This document shows, in pieces, positions 39,804 through 58,351 of a stretch of 64,000 nt of DNA. The position numbers were made by a program, and so were the translations under genes. This stretch comes from Cyanobacterium sp. uoEpiScrs1. GTDB taxonomy: Bacteria > Cyanobacteriota > Cyanobacteriia > Cyanobacteriales > Microcystaceae. Below the pieces are notes generated by a model. It was not told the DNA's origin and searched no databases. It saw only the letters and a program-made list of their open reading frames with translations. The stretch covers positions 2,051,040 to 2,115,039 of the forward strand of contig NZ_OX373462.1 of the NCBI RefSeq assembly GCF_947331815.1, in the 5' to 3' direction. Position 1 is the stretch's first letter; every line of letters begins with the position of its first letter.

Positions 39804-40631
39804 TTATGTTAATTCTAGTTAGGACTTGTACCGAGGCGTTAGAGTCTATTGCAGATTTATAGTTGTCGGGATTGTTACCTATCTTTCTAATCAGAGTATT
39901 ATTATAAATTGGAGAAAATTTTGGGAAGTGTGCTGTCATATACTAGTTGTTAAAAACAATCATCTTGGATGACATCAAAGATATAGTATTAAATTTGCCA
40001 CACTATCGTTGAAAAATTAGTTTTGTTAGAGTTCAACCTCTTATTACTAAGCTGATATTAGCTAAGCAATTATGTGTACAGACAAACACTAAAAATATTT
40101 AAGTAAAAGTTAATAAATTACTGAATTCCTTGTTTATATATTTAAATTTATATTTAAAGGAGCAGAATTAATGCTAAAACTAACTTTTTTAATACATAGT
40201 TGGTTGCATATCAGTATAGTTTAAGATAAAACAAGTATAAGGTTAAGACTAATGTTAATTTCTATAGATTTTATCCTTGCTATCTTCAGTCCCTGACAAA
40301 CTTCATTAGAGCAGGGTCTGAATTTGTATGAAATATAGAAAATTTACCATAGTTTAATAGCGAGATCGAATATATTTTTATATAACTTTGATAAAATAAT
40401 TTTAGCAATTAAGGACAGAGAACTTTGGAATATTTATATTGTAGACCTCAAAACAAATAGCCAAGGATAAATTATGAAAAAGATAGAAGGAGATTAAAAT
40501 GGTATTATTGAGTTTATTTAGTAGGTATCCATAGATAGTTACTAATAGAGAAGTGAAAGAATTATTTAAATTTGATGAAACTTAAATAATTTAAAAGCGG
40601 TCACTATTTAAACTTTATTTAACAATAAATA
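39804..40631. other. gene-free gap (0.83 kb)
   Basis: No gene or strong hairpin recognised. A weak imperfect symmetry (CAGTCCCTGACAAAC ... GCAGGGTCTG) occurs near 40290-40322. Confidence 0.5.
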
Positions 40632-41519
40632 TTAAGCAAATATCATACCTATTAATAATAAAAATCCCAACAAAACATTCTGACAAAAAATTTCTCCATA
40701 GATAGACTTAGGGACCTTTGTTGAACGTAGATAAAAATATTGAACTATCCAACCTATTAGTGCAATAGTTACAGTAATCCAAAATCCTACTTTAAGCTTT
40801 AAAACTATTCCTAAAGAGGTTAAAAAAACAGCAGTTATTGCAAAAAATACTCCTACGGCATCAGCAGCATAAGAACCAAAAAATAAAGCACTAGAATTAA
40901 TTCCAATTTTTTTATCATCTTCTCGATCTGACATGGCATAAACTGTATCAAATCCTAATGTCCAAAATACTGTTGCTCCCCATAAGAGCCAAGCAGAAAG
41001 TTCTAATTGAGCTGTCACTGCTGTCCAACTTATTAAAACGGCAAATCCCCATGCCAAGGATAAGACTAATTGGGGAAGAGGAAAAATTCGCTTAGCCAAA
41101 GGATAACAAATAATCACTGGAAGCGCAGCAACACAGAGCCAAAAACTTAAATCATTGAGGTAAAAGGCTAAACTTCCTGCGCATCCTAGAGCAATAAAAG
41201 CAATAACAATACCTACTTTTACGGATAAAGACTTTTCTGCTAAAGGACGAGTACGAGTTCTTTGTACTTGAGGATCAATATCTCTATCCCACAAATCGTT
41301 GATAACACAGCCTGCAGCACTAGTAGCTAGGGTTCCCAAGATTATTATTACCATCAATGCTAAGGGGGGTTTTCCGTCAGACGCTAAAGTAACTGCCCAT
41401 AATGCAGGAATCATTAAAATAAACCTTCCAGCAGGTTTATTCCAGCGTAAGAGTCTAATGACTGTTAGCCAGGTAGGTTCAGGATTTAATCGAGAAGGAG
41501 TAACCATAAAATAAACCAC
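40632..41519 (-). CDS. ubiA: 4-hydroxybenzoate polyprenyltransferase (plastoquinone pathway)
   Basis: A 295-residue UbiA-family membrane enzyme with about eight helices. The first Asp-rich motif is NDLWDRDID at residues 74-82 and the second is YAMSDREDD near 200. In cyanobacteria this enzyme prenylates 4-hydroxybenzoate for plastoquinone. Keeping it means an electron-transport quinone is still needed, whatever the fate of the photosystems. It is divergent from ppx, with a long hairpin between them. Confidence 0.93.
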   Translation of the reverse strand: MVYFMVTPSRLNPEPTWLTVIRLLRWNKPAGRFILMIPALWAVTLASDGKPPLALMVIIILGTLATSAAGCVINDLWDRDIDPQVQRTRTRPLAEKSLSVKVGIVIAFIALGCAGSLAFYLNDLSFWLCVAALPVIICYPLAKRIFPLPQLVLSLAWGFAVLISWTAVTAQLELSAWLLWGATVFWTLGFDTVYAMSDREDDKKIGINSSALFFGSYAADAVGVFFAITAVFLTSLGIVLKLKVGFWITVTIALIGWIVQYFYLRSTKVPKSIYGEIFCQNVLLGFLLLIGMIFA

Positions 41520-42002
41520 ACTAAATTGTTTATGACTTTTTCATCACAGAAGTTACCATATAACTTGCAGAAAATACATTAAAAGATAATTTTATCATCC
41601 GCATACTAATACGAACCAAGTAGAAGGAATACCAAGAGTAACAGTAGTAATAAAAGTGGAGTATTTTATTACTACTGCTACTCTTAGTTTAAGAGATTAC
41701 TTACTTAATAAAATTATTTTTTATCAAATAAATAAACCATTTTTATTTTCTTTTTTTTAACAGTTGTTTTTCTTTCTTTAAATTATAAGATGTAATCTTA
41801 TATAGTTTATTTTGTTAGTAGTTAAAAATTGTCAATCAGGTTATCATTAATATGACTAAATTGCAAATCATTTCACTTCTCTTGTATATTTATCATAATA
41901 ATTAAATACTGTTTATCTTACTTGATATTGATCAATTAATGAGAGTAGATAAATAAATAATCCAAAAGCTTTACTCTATAAAAGAATCCAGGAATTAATT
42001 CT
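41520..42002. other. divergent promoter region ubiA/ppx (0.48 kb)
   Basis: Apart from the hairpin at 41634-41685 no structure or gene is seen. Promoters of both genes should be here. Confidence 0.5.
41634..41685. repeat. 22-bp inverted repeat with one mismatch
   Basis: Arms 41634-41655 and 41664-41685 pair over 22 bp with a single mismatch around an 8-nt loop (right arm starts TTTTATTACTACTG). It lies about 115 bp upstream of ubiA in the divergent region, so it is not a terminator of either neighbour. Confidence 0.8.
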
Positions 42003-43619
42003 ATGATGGTATTCCCCAATTCTAATTTTACCAATAATGACAGCCGTAATACTTGTCTATTAGCAGCTATTGATATCGGTACAAATTCGATACATATGGT
42101 GGTAGTAGAAATTGATAAAACCCTACTCACCTTTACAATTATTAACCGAGAAAAAGATACAGTGCGGTTAGGAGAAAGGGGAAGAAAAGATACAAAGTTA
42201 ACTGAAGACGCTATAAAACGGGCGATATCATCTTTAAAACGTTGTAAAGACGTAGCTACCAGTTTAAAGGTAGATCACATTGTCGCCATTGCCACCAGTG
42301 CTACTAGAGAAGCTTCTAATAGACAGGATTTTATTCAACGAATTTCATCAGAAGTTGATATTCAAGTTAACCTCATTTCTGGATATGAAGAAGCACGTCG
42401 TATCTATCTAGGGGTTTTATCAGGGATGAATTTTCAAGATCGGCCTCATGTTATTGTCGATATTGGAGGAGGTTCAACAGAAATTATCCTTGCCGATGTT
42501 CGTGAGCCCCGTTTTCTTAGTAGTACTAAAGTTGGAGCCGTGCGACTTACAGAAAAATTTATCACTACTGATCCCGTCAGCGAGAAGGAATTTTCTAATT
42601 TACGGAATTATGTGAGGGGCATGCTTAAGCATTCAATTGATGAATTGCGTCACAAACTAGGTGACAATGAACAGCTTCGGCTAGTGGGTACCTCTGGGAC
42701 GATTGCAACTCTATCGACGATTAATGCATTACAAAAATTAGGAGAAGTTCCTAGTCCTCTTCAAGGTTATCAAATTGGGCGTAAAGAAGTTAAAGATTTA
42801 GTTAAAAAACTTGCTTCAATGACTTATGAAGAACGGTTAAAAACTTCAGGAATATCCGACAAACGTGCTGGAATTATTGTTGCAGGTGGAGTAATTTTAA
42901 TGGAGGTAATGTCCATGCTAATGCTAGATAACATTACTATTTGTGAACGAGCATTACGTGAAGGAATAATTGTTGACTGGATGTTAACTCATAAATTAAT
43001 TCAAGATCGATTATGTTATCAGGGACAAGTACGTCATCGCAGTGTTTATAAAATTGCTAGAAAGTATCAGGTAGATATAGAACATAGTGAGAAAGTAGCA
43101 CAATTTTCCAAAAGTTTATTTGAACAATTAAAGGGAATATTTCATAATTGGGGGCAAGAGGAATGGGAGCTACTTTGGACAGCAACTATATTACATAAAT
43201 GTGGATTATATATCAGTCATTCTGCTTACCATAAACATTCTTATTATTTAATTCGCAATGCAGAATTATTAAGTTTTACAGAGCTTGAGTTAGAAACTAT
43301 TGCTAATTTGGCTCGTTATCATCGTAAAAGTATCCCTAAAAGAAAACATGATTCTTATAATAAGTTACCGGAAATTAACCAAAAAATGGTTAAGCAATTA
43401 AGTGCAATTTTGCGCTTAGCTATTGCTATGAATAGCCGAAAAATAGGTGCCATTCAAACTGTTGACTGCAAATACTATGCTAAAGAAAAAATTCTTTACT
43501 TAAATTTACTTTCGGCTGATCCTAATGATGATTGTGATCTAGAGTTATGGAACTTGAACTTTAATAAAATAATTTTTGAGGATGAATTTGAAGTAAAAGT
43601 TACTGTTAAATTAAACTAG
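42003..43619 (+). CDS. ppx: exopolyphosphatase (Ppx/GppA)
   Basis: A 538-residue Ppx/GppA phosphatase that releases phosphate from polyphosphate or acts on pppGpp. The sugar-kinase-like N-terminal fold shows AIDIGTNSIHMVVVE (residues ~22-36), the phosphate motif IVDIGGGSTEIIL near 152 and VGTSGTIATLS near 227. The C-terminal ~200 residues form the HD-like domain (LLWTATILHKCGLYISH). Length is normal. A mutated partial copy of residues ~253-305 lies downstream at 43740-43864. Confidence 0.95.
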   Translation: MMVFPNSNFTNNDSRNTCLLAAIDIGTNSIHMVVVEIDKTLLTFTIINREKDTVRLGERGRKDTKLTEDAIKRAISSLKRCKDVATSLKVDHIVAIATSATREASNRQDFIQRISSEVDIQVNLISGYEEARRIYLGVLSGMNFQDRPHVIVDIGGGSTEIILADVREPRFLSSTKVGAVRLTEKFITTDPVSEKEFSNLRNYVRGMLKHSIDELRHKLGDNEQLRLVGTSGTIATLSTINALQKLGEVPSPLQGYQIGRKEVKDLVKKLASMTYEERLKTSGISDKRAGIIVAGGVILMEVMSMLMLDNITICERALREGIIVDWMLTHKLIQDRLCYQGQVRHRSVYKIARKYQVDIEHSEKVAQFSKSLFEQLKGIFHNWGQEEWELLWTATILHKCGLYISHSAYHKHSYYLIRNAELLSFTELELETIANLARYHRKSIPKRKHDSYNKLPEINQKMVKQLSAILRLAIAMNSRKIGAIQTVDCKYYAKEKILYLNLLSADPNDDCDLELWNLNFNKIIFEDEFEVKVTVKLN

Positions 43620-46125
<2,506 letters not shown>

Positions 46126-46217
46126 TTCTTTCCCAGTCAACAGTCTCTTAGATAAACACCTTTCTAATTGCTGTTGACTGATAACTCATAGTTGATAGTT
46201 AATAACGAATAACTGAT

Positions 46218-46628
46218 ATGACATTACAAGTTCGTGTAATAACTCCAGACAAAATAGTTTGGGATAATGCTGTAGAAGAAGTAATCTTACCAAGCACGTC
46301 TGGACAGTTAGGAATTTTACCCGGCCACGCTCCTCTCTTAACTGCTCTTAATATCGGGGTTATGCGAGTTCGCCCTGATAAAAATTGGAAAAACTTAGTA
46401 GTTATGGGCGGCTTTGCTGAGGTAGAACACAATATCCTCAAAGTCTTGGTAAATTCAGCAGAGATTGATGATGATATCAACACAGAAGAGGCACAGTCTG
46501 AGTTCAGTAGAGCCCAAACCCGTTTAGAGAAAGCAAACAAGGGACATGATTGTCTGGAACAAGTCAAAGCCTCCCAAGATTTCAAACGAGCTAGAGCACG
46601 TCTCCAAGCATCTGGTGGACTGGTTTAA
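46218..46628 (+). CDS. atpE: F1 ATP synthase subunit epsilon
   Basis: A 136-residue epsilon subunit that couples the c-ring and gamma to the catalytic head and can inhibit ATP hydrolysis. The N-terminal beta sandwich ([27 protein letters not shown] split over two strands, then [12 protein letters not shown]) is followed by the C-terminal helices ([17 protein letters not shown]). Second gene of the beta-epsilon operon and followed by a hairpin. Named atpE in cyanobacteria and plastids, atpC in E. coli. Confidence 0.97.
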   Translation: MTLQVRVITPDKIVWDNAVEEVILPSTSGQLGILPGHAPLLTALNIGVMRVRPDKNWKNLVVMGGFAEVEHNILKVLVNSAEIDDDINTEEAQSEFSRAQTRLEKANKGHDCLEQVKASQDFKRARARLQASGGLV

Positions 46629-46651
46629 AGATTTAATTCCAAGAAAAAACT

Positions 46652-46688
46652 AGGTGAGGGCAAAGGGTCATGGACTTGGCCCTCATCT
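46652..46688. terminator. terminator between converging atpE and PSRP-3 genes
   Basis: GGTGAGGGC at 46653-46661 pairs with GCCCTCATC at 46679-46687 (one wobble), with a 17-nt loop that can pair further. The GC-rich stem stands out locally. Confidence 0.65.
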
Positions 46689-46703
46689 GTCAATATCATC
46701 AGA

Positions 46704-47033
46704 TCAATTACTACCGCTGAAGACAACTTCTGGAAATTTAGCTTGAGCATCAGCCATGGAAACACGCCTACCTTGGTTGCGAAGATCTTGCCAATAATTA
46801 ATAACTTCTGTGGCTTTATTAAGAATTTCAATCCTTTCGGTTTCAGAAATCCAATGTTTGGCTTCTAATTCATCTTTCAACTGTTGCCAAGCATCATTTC
46901 TTGGCCAAAAGAAATAGTCAGTTAGGGGACTAGTTCCTTTTCCCACTATCTGATCTACGGTAATTGCCACATTAGCATCTAACCAAAGTACTTTTAAAAG
47001 AAATCTTGACTCTAACTCTAATGACTCCTGCAA
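46704..47033 (-). CDS. plastid/cyanobacterial 30S ribosomal protein PSRP-3 (Ycf65)
   Basis: A protein of about 109 residues. [37 protein letters not shown] and [21 protein letters not shown] (given here in part) are the Ycf65 core. PSRP-3 is a small-subunit ribosomal protein specific to cyanobacteria and plastids. No ATG is available in frame. The likely start is TTG 47033, about 8 nt after a GAGG-type ribosome site. It follows pth by 48 bp on the same strand. Confidence 0.9.
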   Translation of the reverse strand: MQESLELESRFLLKVLWLDANVAITVDQIVGKGTSPLTDYFFWPRNDAWQQLKDELEAKHWISETERIEILNKATEVINYWQDLRNQGRRVSMADAQAKFPEVVFSGSN

Positions 47034-47081
47034 CAGATAAACCTCATCTATTTTAGTTACACTACGGCACTGTATTATACC

Positions 47082-47696
47082 TTATTTGGTAACTGTACAG
47101 TTATTGTAAAGATTCATGGCTTTTTCGACTCCTTCTTCAACACTTAGGGATAAGGCATTCACTACTAAGGGTAAGACATTCTCCATGACGTTATTTTCAT
47201 CAGGGGTAAACTTTCCCAAAACATGGGAGATTGTCTCTTCAGAGGAGTAAGATTTACCGATTCCAATACGCAATCGAGGGAAGTCCTGGCTTCCTAAGTG
47301 AGAAATAACTGACCTCATGCCATTATGTCCTCCTGCTGATCCTCCTAATCTGATCCGTATTCGTCCAACAGGTAAATCCATATCATCATAAATTACTAAT
47401 ATGGAAGTAAGTGATAGATTGTACCAGTCGCTGACGGCGCGAACTGATTGACCTGAACGGTTCATATACGTAAGGGGCTTAAGTAAGTAAACTTTCTGAT
47501 TTCCTCGAACTATTCCCTTAGTAAATAGACCTTGAAAACGGTGATTTTCTTTAAAGGATAATTGCCAGGTTTTAGCCAAAACATCGAGAGCTTTAAACCC
47601 TATATTATGGCGAGTTTTATCGTATTTAGCTTCGCAGTTTCCTAACCCGATAATTAGTTGAGGAATAACCGGATAAGATAATGAAGATTTGGACAT
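47082..47696 (-). CDS. pth: peptidyl-tRNA hydrolase
   Basis: A 204-residue enzyme that frees tRNA from stalled peptidyl-tRNA. The catalytic His is in KYDKTRHNIGFKALD (about residue 31). The conserved LKPLTYMNRSGQSV, VIYDDMDLPVGRIRIR and GGSAGGHNGMRSVI are intact. It precedes the PSRP-3 gene, giving a small translation operon. The C-terminus (MNLYNNCTVTK) is slightly extended. Confidence 0.97.
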   Translation of the reverse strand: MSKSSLSYPVIPQLIIGLGNCEAKYDKTRHNIGFKALDVLAKTWQLSFKENHRFQGLFTKGIVRGNQKVYLLKPLTYMNRSGQSVRAVSDWYNLSLTSILVIYDDMDLPVGRIRIRLGGSAGGHNGMRSVISHLGSQDFPRLRIGIGKSYSSEETISHVLGKFTPDENNVMENVLPLVVNALSLSVEEGVEKAMNLYNNCTVTK

Positions 47697-47878
47697 TGGA
47701 AATACCGTTTTAGTTTAAGTGTAAATAAACAAAATAAATCTTATAGGATCACATAACAAGTAAGTATTTAAATGACTCCAAGATTTTTATCTTGTCTATC
47801 GACTATAAAATAAGGCAAAGTCGATCTACTATATTGAAGTTATCTAAATCCTTCAAACGCTTATATTATCGAGGTTAG

Positions 47879-49525
<1,647 letters not shown>

Positions 49526-49590
49526 TTGATTACAACATAAAACTGTCAGAGTAGATAATATCTACTCTGACAGTTTTATGTTGTAATCAA
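49526..49590. repeat. perfect 32-bp inverted repeat directly after pgm
   Basis: Arms 49526-49557 and 49559-49590 are exact reverse complements with one base between. The left arm begins right after the TAA at 49523-49525. RNA from here would fold into an extremely stable hairpin. No U-run follows, so it is not a textbook terminator. Confidence 0.9.
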
Positions 49591-49965
49591 AACTAATGAT
49601 TCAACAGTTTACTTAAAAACTACTTATCTTGTTGCTAAAATTTATTCTTTTTAATTTGTCTACAGATATATAATTCATAAAAAATCTCAGTAGCTATCTT
49701 TACTAGCTTCTAATGATAAAATGCGAAAACTAGTTTATTGAATAAACTGTCGACTTGAGGAAATAAACAAGAAAGAGTATGAGGATAAAATACCAGCAAA
49801 TTTTAAGATCTATAGTAGCTTACGTAATAATTGTTGAGAATAGAAAGACAATCTATTGTATTCGAAATCCAAAGTTGAATAAATGATTGCTATATATCTT
49901 TATCTAAAATATATACGGTAGTAATTAGATTTTGCTGCTTGTTAACTGAAGCTAGAAATTAAAAT
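49591..49965. other. gap between converging pgm and TPR genes
   Basis: AT-rich, with no gene, RNA or further strong hairpin recognised. Confidence 0.5.
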
Positions 49966-50808
49966 TTAAGTGTCATTTTGGGTTTGCAACTTCTCAATAG
50001 TATCACGAGCTTGCTTGGCATGATCTGAATTGCCTTGAACCTTGAATAATTCTGCTGCTTTATGTAGATCGATAAAAGCTTCTGTTTGATGTCCTATTAA
50101 AAACTTAGTTACCCCCCGGTTGTAATAGGCATCAGCCAAATTAGGGTTTAATTCCAGACATTTAGTATAATCCGTGATTGCTGCCTCTGATTCCCCAGCA
50201 TGATTGTAAGCCAAACCACGATTATAATAAGCCTTGGCATAGTTGGCATTAAGGCTAATAGCTTTATTATAGTCATCAATAGCTTCTTGATAATTACCCA
50301 GGTAATCCTTTGCATTACCTCTATATATGTAAAAATCAGCGTATTCGGAATTAAGATTAATTGCCTTAGAACAATCAGCTAAAGCTTTTTGATATTCTTT
50401 TAATTGAAAAAAGGCATAACAACGATTACCGTAAGCATAAGCAAAATCATGATTGACTTCTATGGCTTGATTATAATCATTTAGAGCTTCGTTGAGCTTC
50501 CCCAAAATATGTTGAGCATAGCCACGATTGTAATAGGCATCAGAATCTTGGGGGTTCAATTCAATGGCCTTAGTAAAGTCAGTTATTGCTCCTTGATAAT
50601 CTCCCTCATTAATTTTGTCTACTCCCTGGTTGTACCATTCAATAGCATCTAATTCTTGAGATAATTTTGTTGGGAAAGGACTATTAGGAACTAACCCGGT
50701 TGAAGTGTTACTTGATTCTTGAGACAGTAGCAATGGTGGAGTAGATACTAAAAAATTAACTATGAGAATATTGGTTAAAATTCCTGAAATATTAAGATTG
50801 TTAGTCAT
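49966..50808 (-). CDS. exported tetratricopeptide-repeat protein
   Basis: A 280-residue protein with an N-terminal hydrophobic segment (ISGILTNILIVNFLVSTPPLLL) that should direct export. About six consecutive TPR units from residue ~56 each carry the YYNRG/YGNR type signature (DAYYNRGYAQHILGKLNEAL, AYAYGNRCYAFFQLKEYQKAL and so on). It is likely a periplasmic scaffold. Partner unknown. It is unrelated in detail to the TPR protein at 12 kb. Confidence 0.82.
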   Translation of the reverse strand: MTNNLNISGILTNILIVNFLVSTPPLLLSQESSNTSTGLVPNSPFPTKLSQELDAIEWYNQGVDKINEGDYQGAITDFTKAIELNPQDSDAYYNRGYAQHILGKLNEALNDYNQAIEVNHDFAYAYGNRCYAFFQLKEYQKALADCSKAINLNSEYADFYIYRGNAKDYLGNYQEAIDDYNKAISLNANYAKAYYNRGLAYNHAGESEAAITDYTKCLELNPNLADAYYNRGVTKFLIGHQTEAFIDLHKAAELFKVQGNSDHAKQARDTIEKLQTQNDT

Positions 50809-51634
50809 TAGTCTAGATTAAGGTCAAGAAACAACTTTTAAATATTTTAATATGTTAATTGATCTCTAGACTTTGAGTATTCCATCTATTTAGTGATATT
50901 CTCACACATATACTATGTTACAAATTATTCGAAACACCTTGATTTGTCTTTAAAAACAAAAAATTTTATATCTTAAATAAGAAGGATAATTGATGTAAAT
51001 GCATTTTTTACAAGTTTCTTGATCAAAAAATCAGTTTTATTCTTTGTGAGAATATCTATAGATATACAGATTGTTTTAAATTAAAAGAACAGAGTTGTAA
51101 CTCTACATTAACATTAGCCATATAGATACAGGAAAATATACTACTTAATCAAAGATATCAACAAACTATTTTCAATAAATCTTTGATTTATCCAATACTT
51201 AAAAAATCTGCAAAATAGATAGAATATACCAAGACTAGACTGGTTAAAAAATTTCTATTCATTATAAGTCAAAGCGAAGTCTCTAAGCTTCGTTCTGAGC
51301 AAATATACTGTTCACCCCTATTATTTTATTTAAATATCTGTACTTAACGACACATTATCTATTTTGTATAGCTTTCTTTATTATCATTTAAGTATCAATT
51401 TAGTAAGTCCCTAAGTTCCTCGTGTGACTTAGATAACGCTTTAAACACCTCACTCGCGACTAGAATTTTTAGCGTAATTTCTGGCTGACCCATTTTATAG
51501 AATGGAATAAATAGCAAATACCCTAACATGTATCCAGGGTTACCCTTCTAATAAAAAAAGGATCTATATAAATAGATGTGTTCCTTGTATAGAGCCACTT
51601 TTGGGAGAATAAATAAAAAATTTTTGAGAAAGGG
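50809..51634. other. 0.83-kb region upstream of the rRNA operon
   Basis: No gene recognised. One small hairpin (AGCGAAG ... CTTCGTT) occurs near 51283-51302. The 3' part approaches the rRNA promoter. Confidence 0.5.
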
Positions 51635-51663
51635 TTGACATTTTCTAAGACATTGAGTACATT
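51635..51663 (+). promoter_or_regulatory. rRNA operon promoter
   Basis: Consensus -35 TTGACA (51635-51640), 17-bp spacer, -10 TACATT (51658-51663). It is the best promoter match in the window and lies 229 bp before the 16S gene. The leader contains ACCTTGAAAA at 51709-51718, repeated in the spacer before 23S. Confidence 0.8.
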
Positions 51664-51891
51664 GGTAGATGCGCGGTTGAGAGCAACACGCTCCCTACAG
51701 CGCACCGAACCTTGAAAAGATCATAGTTTAGAAGCTAACAACAGTAAGCCCCTTGTCATTTAAGACAATTGTACATCTTATTAGTCTGCTTGTCTAGTAG
51801 ATAAGCAATAAAGACATAATTTTTAAGATGAAGTAAGAAGTCGAAGAACCAGTTATCTGGGATGTATCGGCATGAGCCAAATCAAACAAAC

Positions 51892-56660
<4,769 letters not shown>

Positions 56661-56735
56661 ATACATCAATGTATCATCACTTAACTCTTTCTCATTTTTT
56701 GCAGTCTTGAAGGTATTTGTTTTATCTGAATCACT

Positions 56736-56854
56736 TCCTGGTGTCTCTAGCACCGTGGTACCACTGCGATTCCATCCCGAACTCGTCTGTGAAACGCGGC
56801 AGCGGCCAAGATACTTGTGGGGTAGCCCACCGGGACAATAGCTCGATGCCAGGA
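56736..56854 (+). rRNA. rrf: 5S ribosomal RNA
   Basis: About 119 nt. The 5' TCCTGGTG pairs with the 3' CCAGGA. The conserved CCATCCCGAACTCG and GGTAGCCCACCGGGA segments are present. Last gene of the operon. Confidence 0.96.
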
Positions 56855-56862
56855 TTTGTTTT

Positions 56863-56904
56863 TGCAAAAAAATCCCTTTCCTTTAAGGAAAGGGATTTTT
56901 TGCA
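56863..56904 (+). terminator. rRNA operon terminator
   Basis: TGC-A7-TCCCTTTCCTT pairs with AAGGAAAGGGA-T6-GCA over about 20 bp with a 2-nt loop and one bulge. The stem ends in a T-run, giving a strong intrinsic terminator that reads symmetrically. Confidence 0.9.
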
Positions 56905-57010
56905 TCAAGTTATGTTTTATCTTTAAAGACGAAACAGCAGACTTTTCTATTGGCACAGTGTAAGCTAATAAAAAGCATTTTTTATAGAAGAATAAAAAAG
57001 AAGAATAAAC

Positions 57011-58246
57011 ATGACAACTATCAACGAAAATTATCTCAAACTCAAGACAGGATACCTCTTTCCAGAAATCGCTAGACGAGTTAAAACTTTCGCCGAAATC
57101 AATCCTGATACTGATATCATTAAACTAGGTATCGGAGATGTTACCGAACCTCTGCCTGAAGCTTGTCGCACCGCCATGATTCAAGCTGTGAAGGATATGG
57201 GTGATCATGCAACTTTCAAAGGCTATGGACCAGAACAGGGTTATAGTTGGTTACGAGAAAAAATTGCTGTTAATGACTTTCAATTAAGGGGTTGTGATAT
57301 AGATGACTCAGAAATATTCATCTCAGATGGTGCTAAATGCGACACAGGCAACATTCTTGACATTTTTAGCAAGGAAAACAAAATTGCTGTTACTGATCCC
57401 GTATATCCTGTTTATGTCGATACAAGTGTTATGGCTGGTCATACGGGGGAAGCCAATGAAAAAGGAGAATACGAGGGCTTAGTTTATCTTCCCATAAATG
57501 CAGAGAATAATTTTATTGCAGATATCCCTAGTCAAAAAGTTGATCTAATCTATCTTTGCTTTCCGAATAACCCCACAGGAGCAATCGCTACTAAAGACTA
57601 CCTCAAAACCTGGGTAGACTATGCCAAAGCTGAAGGATCGATTATTTTTTTTGATGCTGCTTATGAAGCTTTTATCACTGATGATAGTCTTCCTCATTCT
57701 ATATACGAAATTGAAGGTGCTAAAGACTGTGCAATTGAATTTCGATCTTTTTCCAAAAATGCAGGATTCACGGGCACTCGTTGTGCCTTAACAGTAGTTC
57801 CCAAAACTCTTGTTACCAAAGTCTCTGATGGGTCGAACATAGAGTTGTGGAAACTATGGAGTCGTCGTCAGTGTACTAAATTTAACGGGGCATCTTACAT
57901 CGTACAACGAGGAGCAGAGGCAGTATATTCTGACAGAGGAAAAGCTCAAGTTAAGAAATTAGTTAATTTTTACCTAGAAAATGCTCATATAATACGTTAT
58001 AAATTGAAAATGGCTGGTTTTGAAGTATATGGCGGTGTAAATTCCCCTTATATCTGGCTAAAGACTCCCTATAATCTCTCAAGTTGGGATTTTTTCGATA
58101 AATTATTACAAACTACTCATGTGGTCGGAACTCCAGGATCCGGGTTTGGTGCTGCAGGAGAAGGATATTTCAGAATTTCTGCTTTTAATAGTCGCGAGAA
58201 AATAGAAGAAGCCATGAGACGTATCACAACACAGTTTTCAATTTAA
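57011..58246 (+). CDS. dapL: LL-diaminopimelate aminotransferase
   Basis: A 411-residue class I/II PLP aminotransferase making LL-diaminopimelate from tetrahydrodipicolinate in one step, for lysine and peptidoglycan. This route is shared by cyanobacteria, plants and chlamydiae. PLP-binding features are the SDGAKCD loop near residue 107, [10 protein letters not shown] near 190, FFDAAYEAF near 218 and the Schiff-base Lys in [13 protein letters not shown] near 255. Full length. First gene after the rRNA operon. Confidence 0.97.
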   Translation: MTTINENYLKLKTGYLFPEIARRVKTFAEINPDTDIIKLGIGDVTEPLPEACRTAMIQAVKDMGDHATFKGYGPEQGYSWLREKIAVNDFQLRGCDIDDSEIFISDGAKCDTGNILDIFSKENKIAVTDPVYPVYVDTSVMAGHTGEANEKGEYEGLVYLPINAENNFIADIPSQKVDLIYLCFPNNPTGAIATKDYLKTWVDYAKAEGSIIFFDAAYEAFITDDSLPHSIYEIEGAKDCAIEFRSFSKNAGFTGTRCALTVVPKTLVTKVSDGSNIELWKLWSRRQCTKFNGASYIVQRGAEAVYSDRGKAQVKKLVNFYLENAHIIRYKLKMAGFEVYGGVNSPYIWLKTPYNLSSWDFFDKLLQTTHVVGTPGSGFGAAGEGYFRISAFNSREKIEEAMRRITTQFSI

Positions 58247-58257
58247 TTTTAGGTAAG

Positions 58258-58272
58258 GTGGGCTATGCCCAC
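58258..58272. repeat. small palindromic repeat GTGGGC-TAT-GCCCAC
   Basis: A 6-bp GC stem, 3-nt loop, 11 bp after dapL. Second copy of the motif seen after bcp at 24669-24683. Confidence 0.6.
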
Positions 58273-58293
58273 TCAATAAGTTTAACCAATTTC

Positions 58294-58330
58294 ACTAAAA
58301 AAACTCTCCCGAAAGAGAGAGTTTATATGC
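58294..58330. terminator. two-way terminator between dapL and gnd
   Basis: AAACTCTC at 58301-58308 pairs with GAGAGTTT at 58317-58324. An A-run precedes and T-rich sequence follows. Suits both converging genes. Confidence 0.75.
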
Positions 58331-58351
58331 TTAATGAGCGAGGGAAAACTT

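Noticed and set aside
51523..51705. 60-codon minus-strand frame over the rRNA promoter
   Set aside because: Overlaps a consensus promoter and leader; not protein-like.
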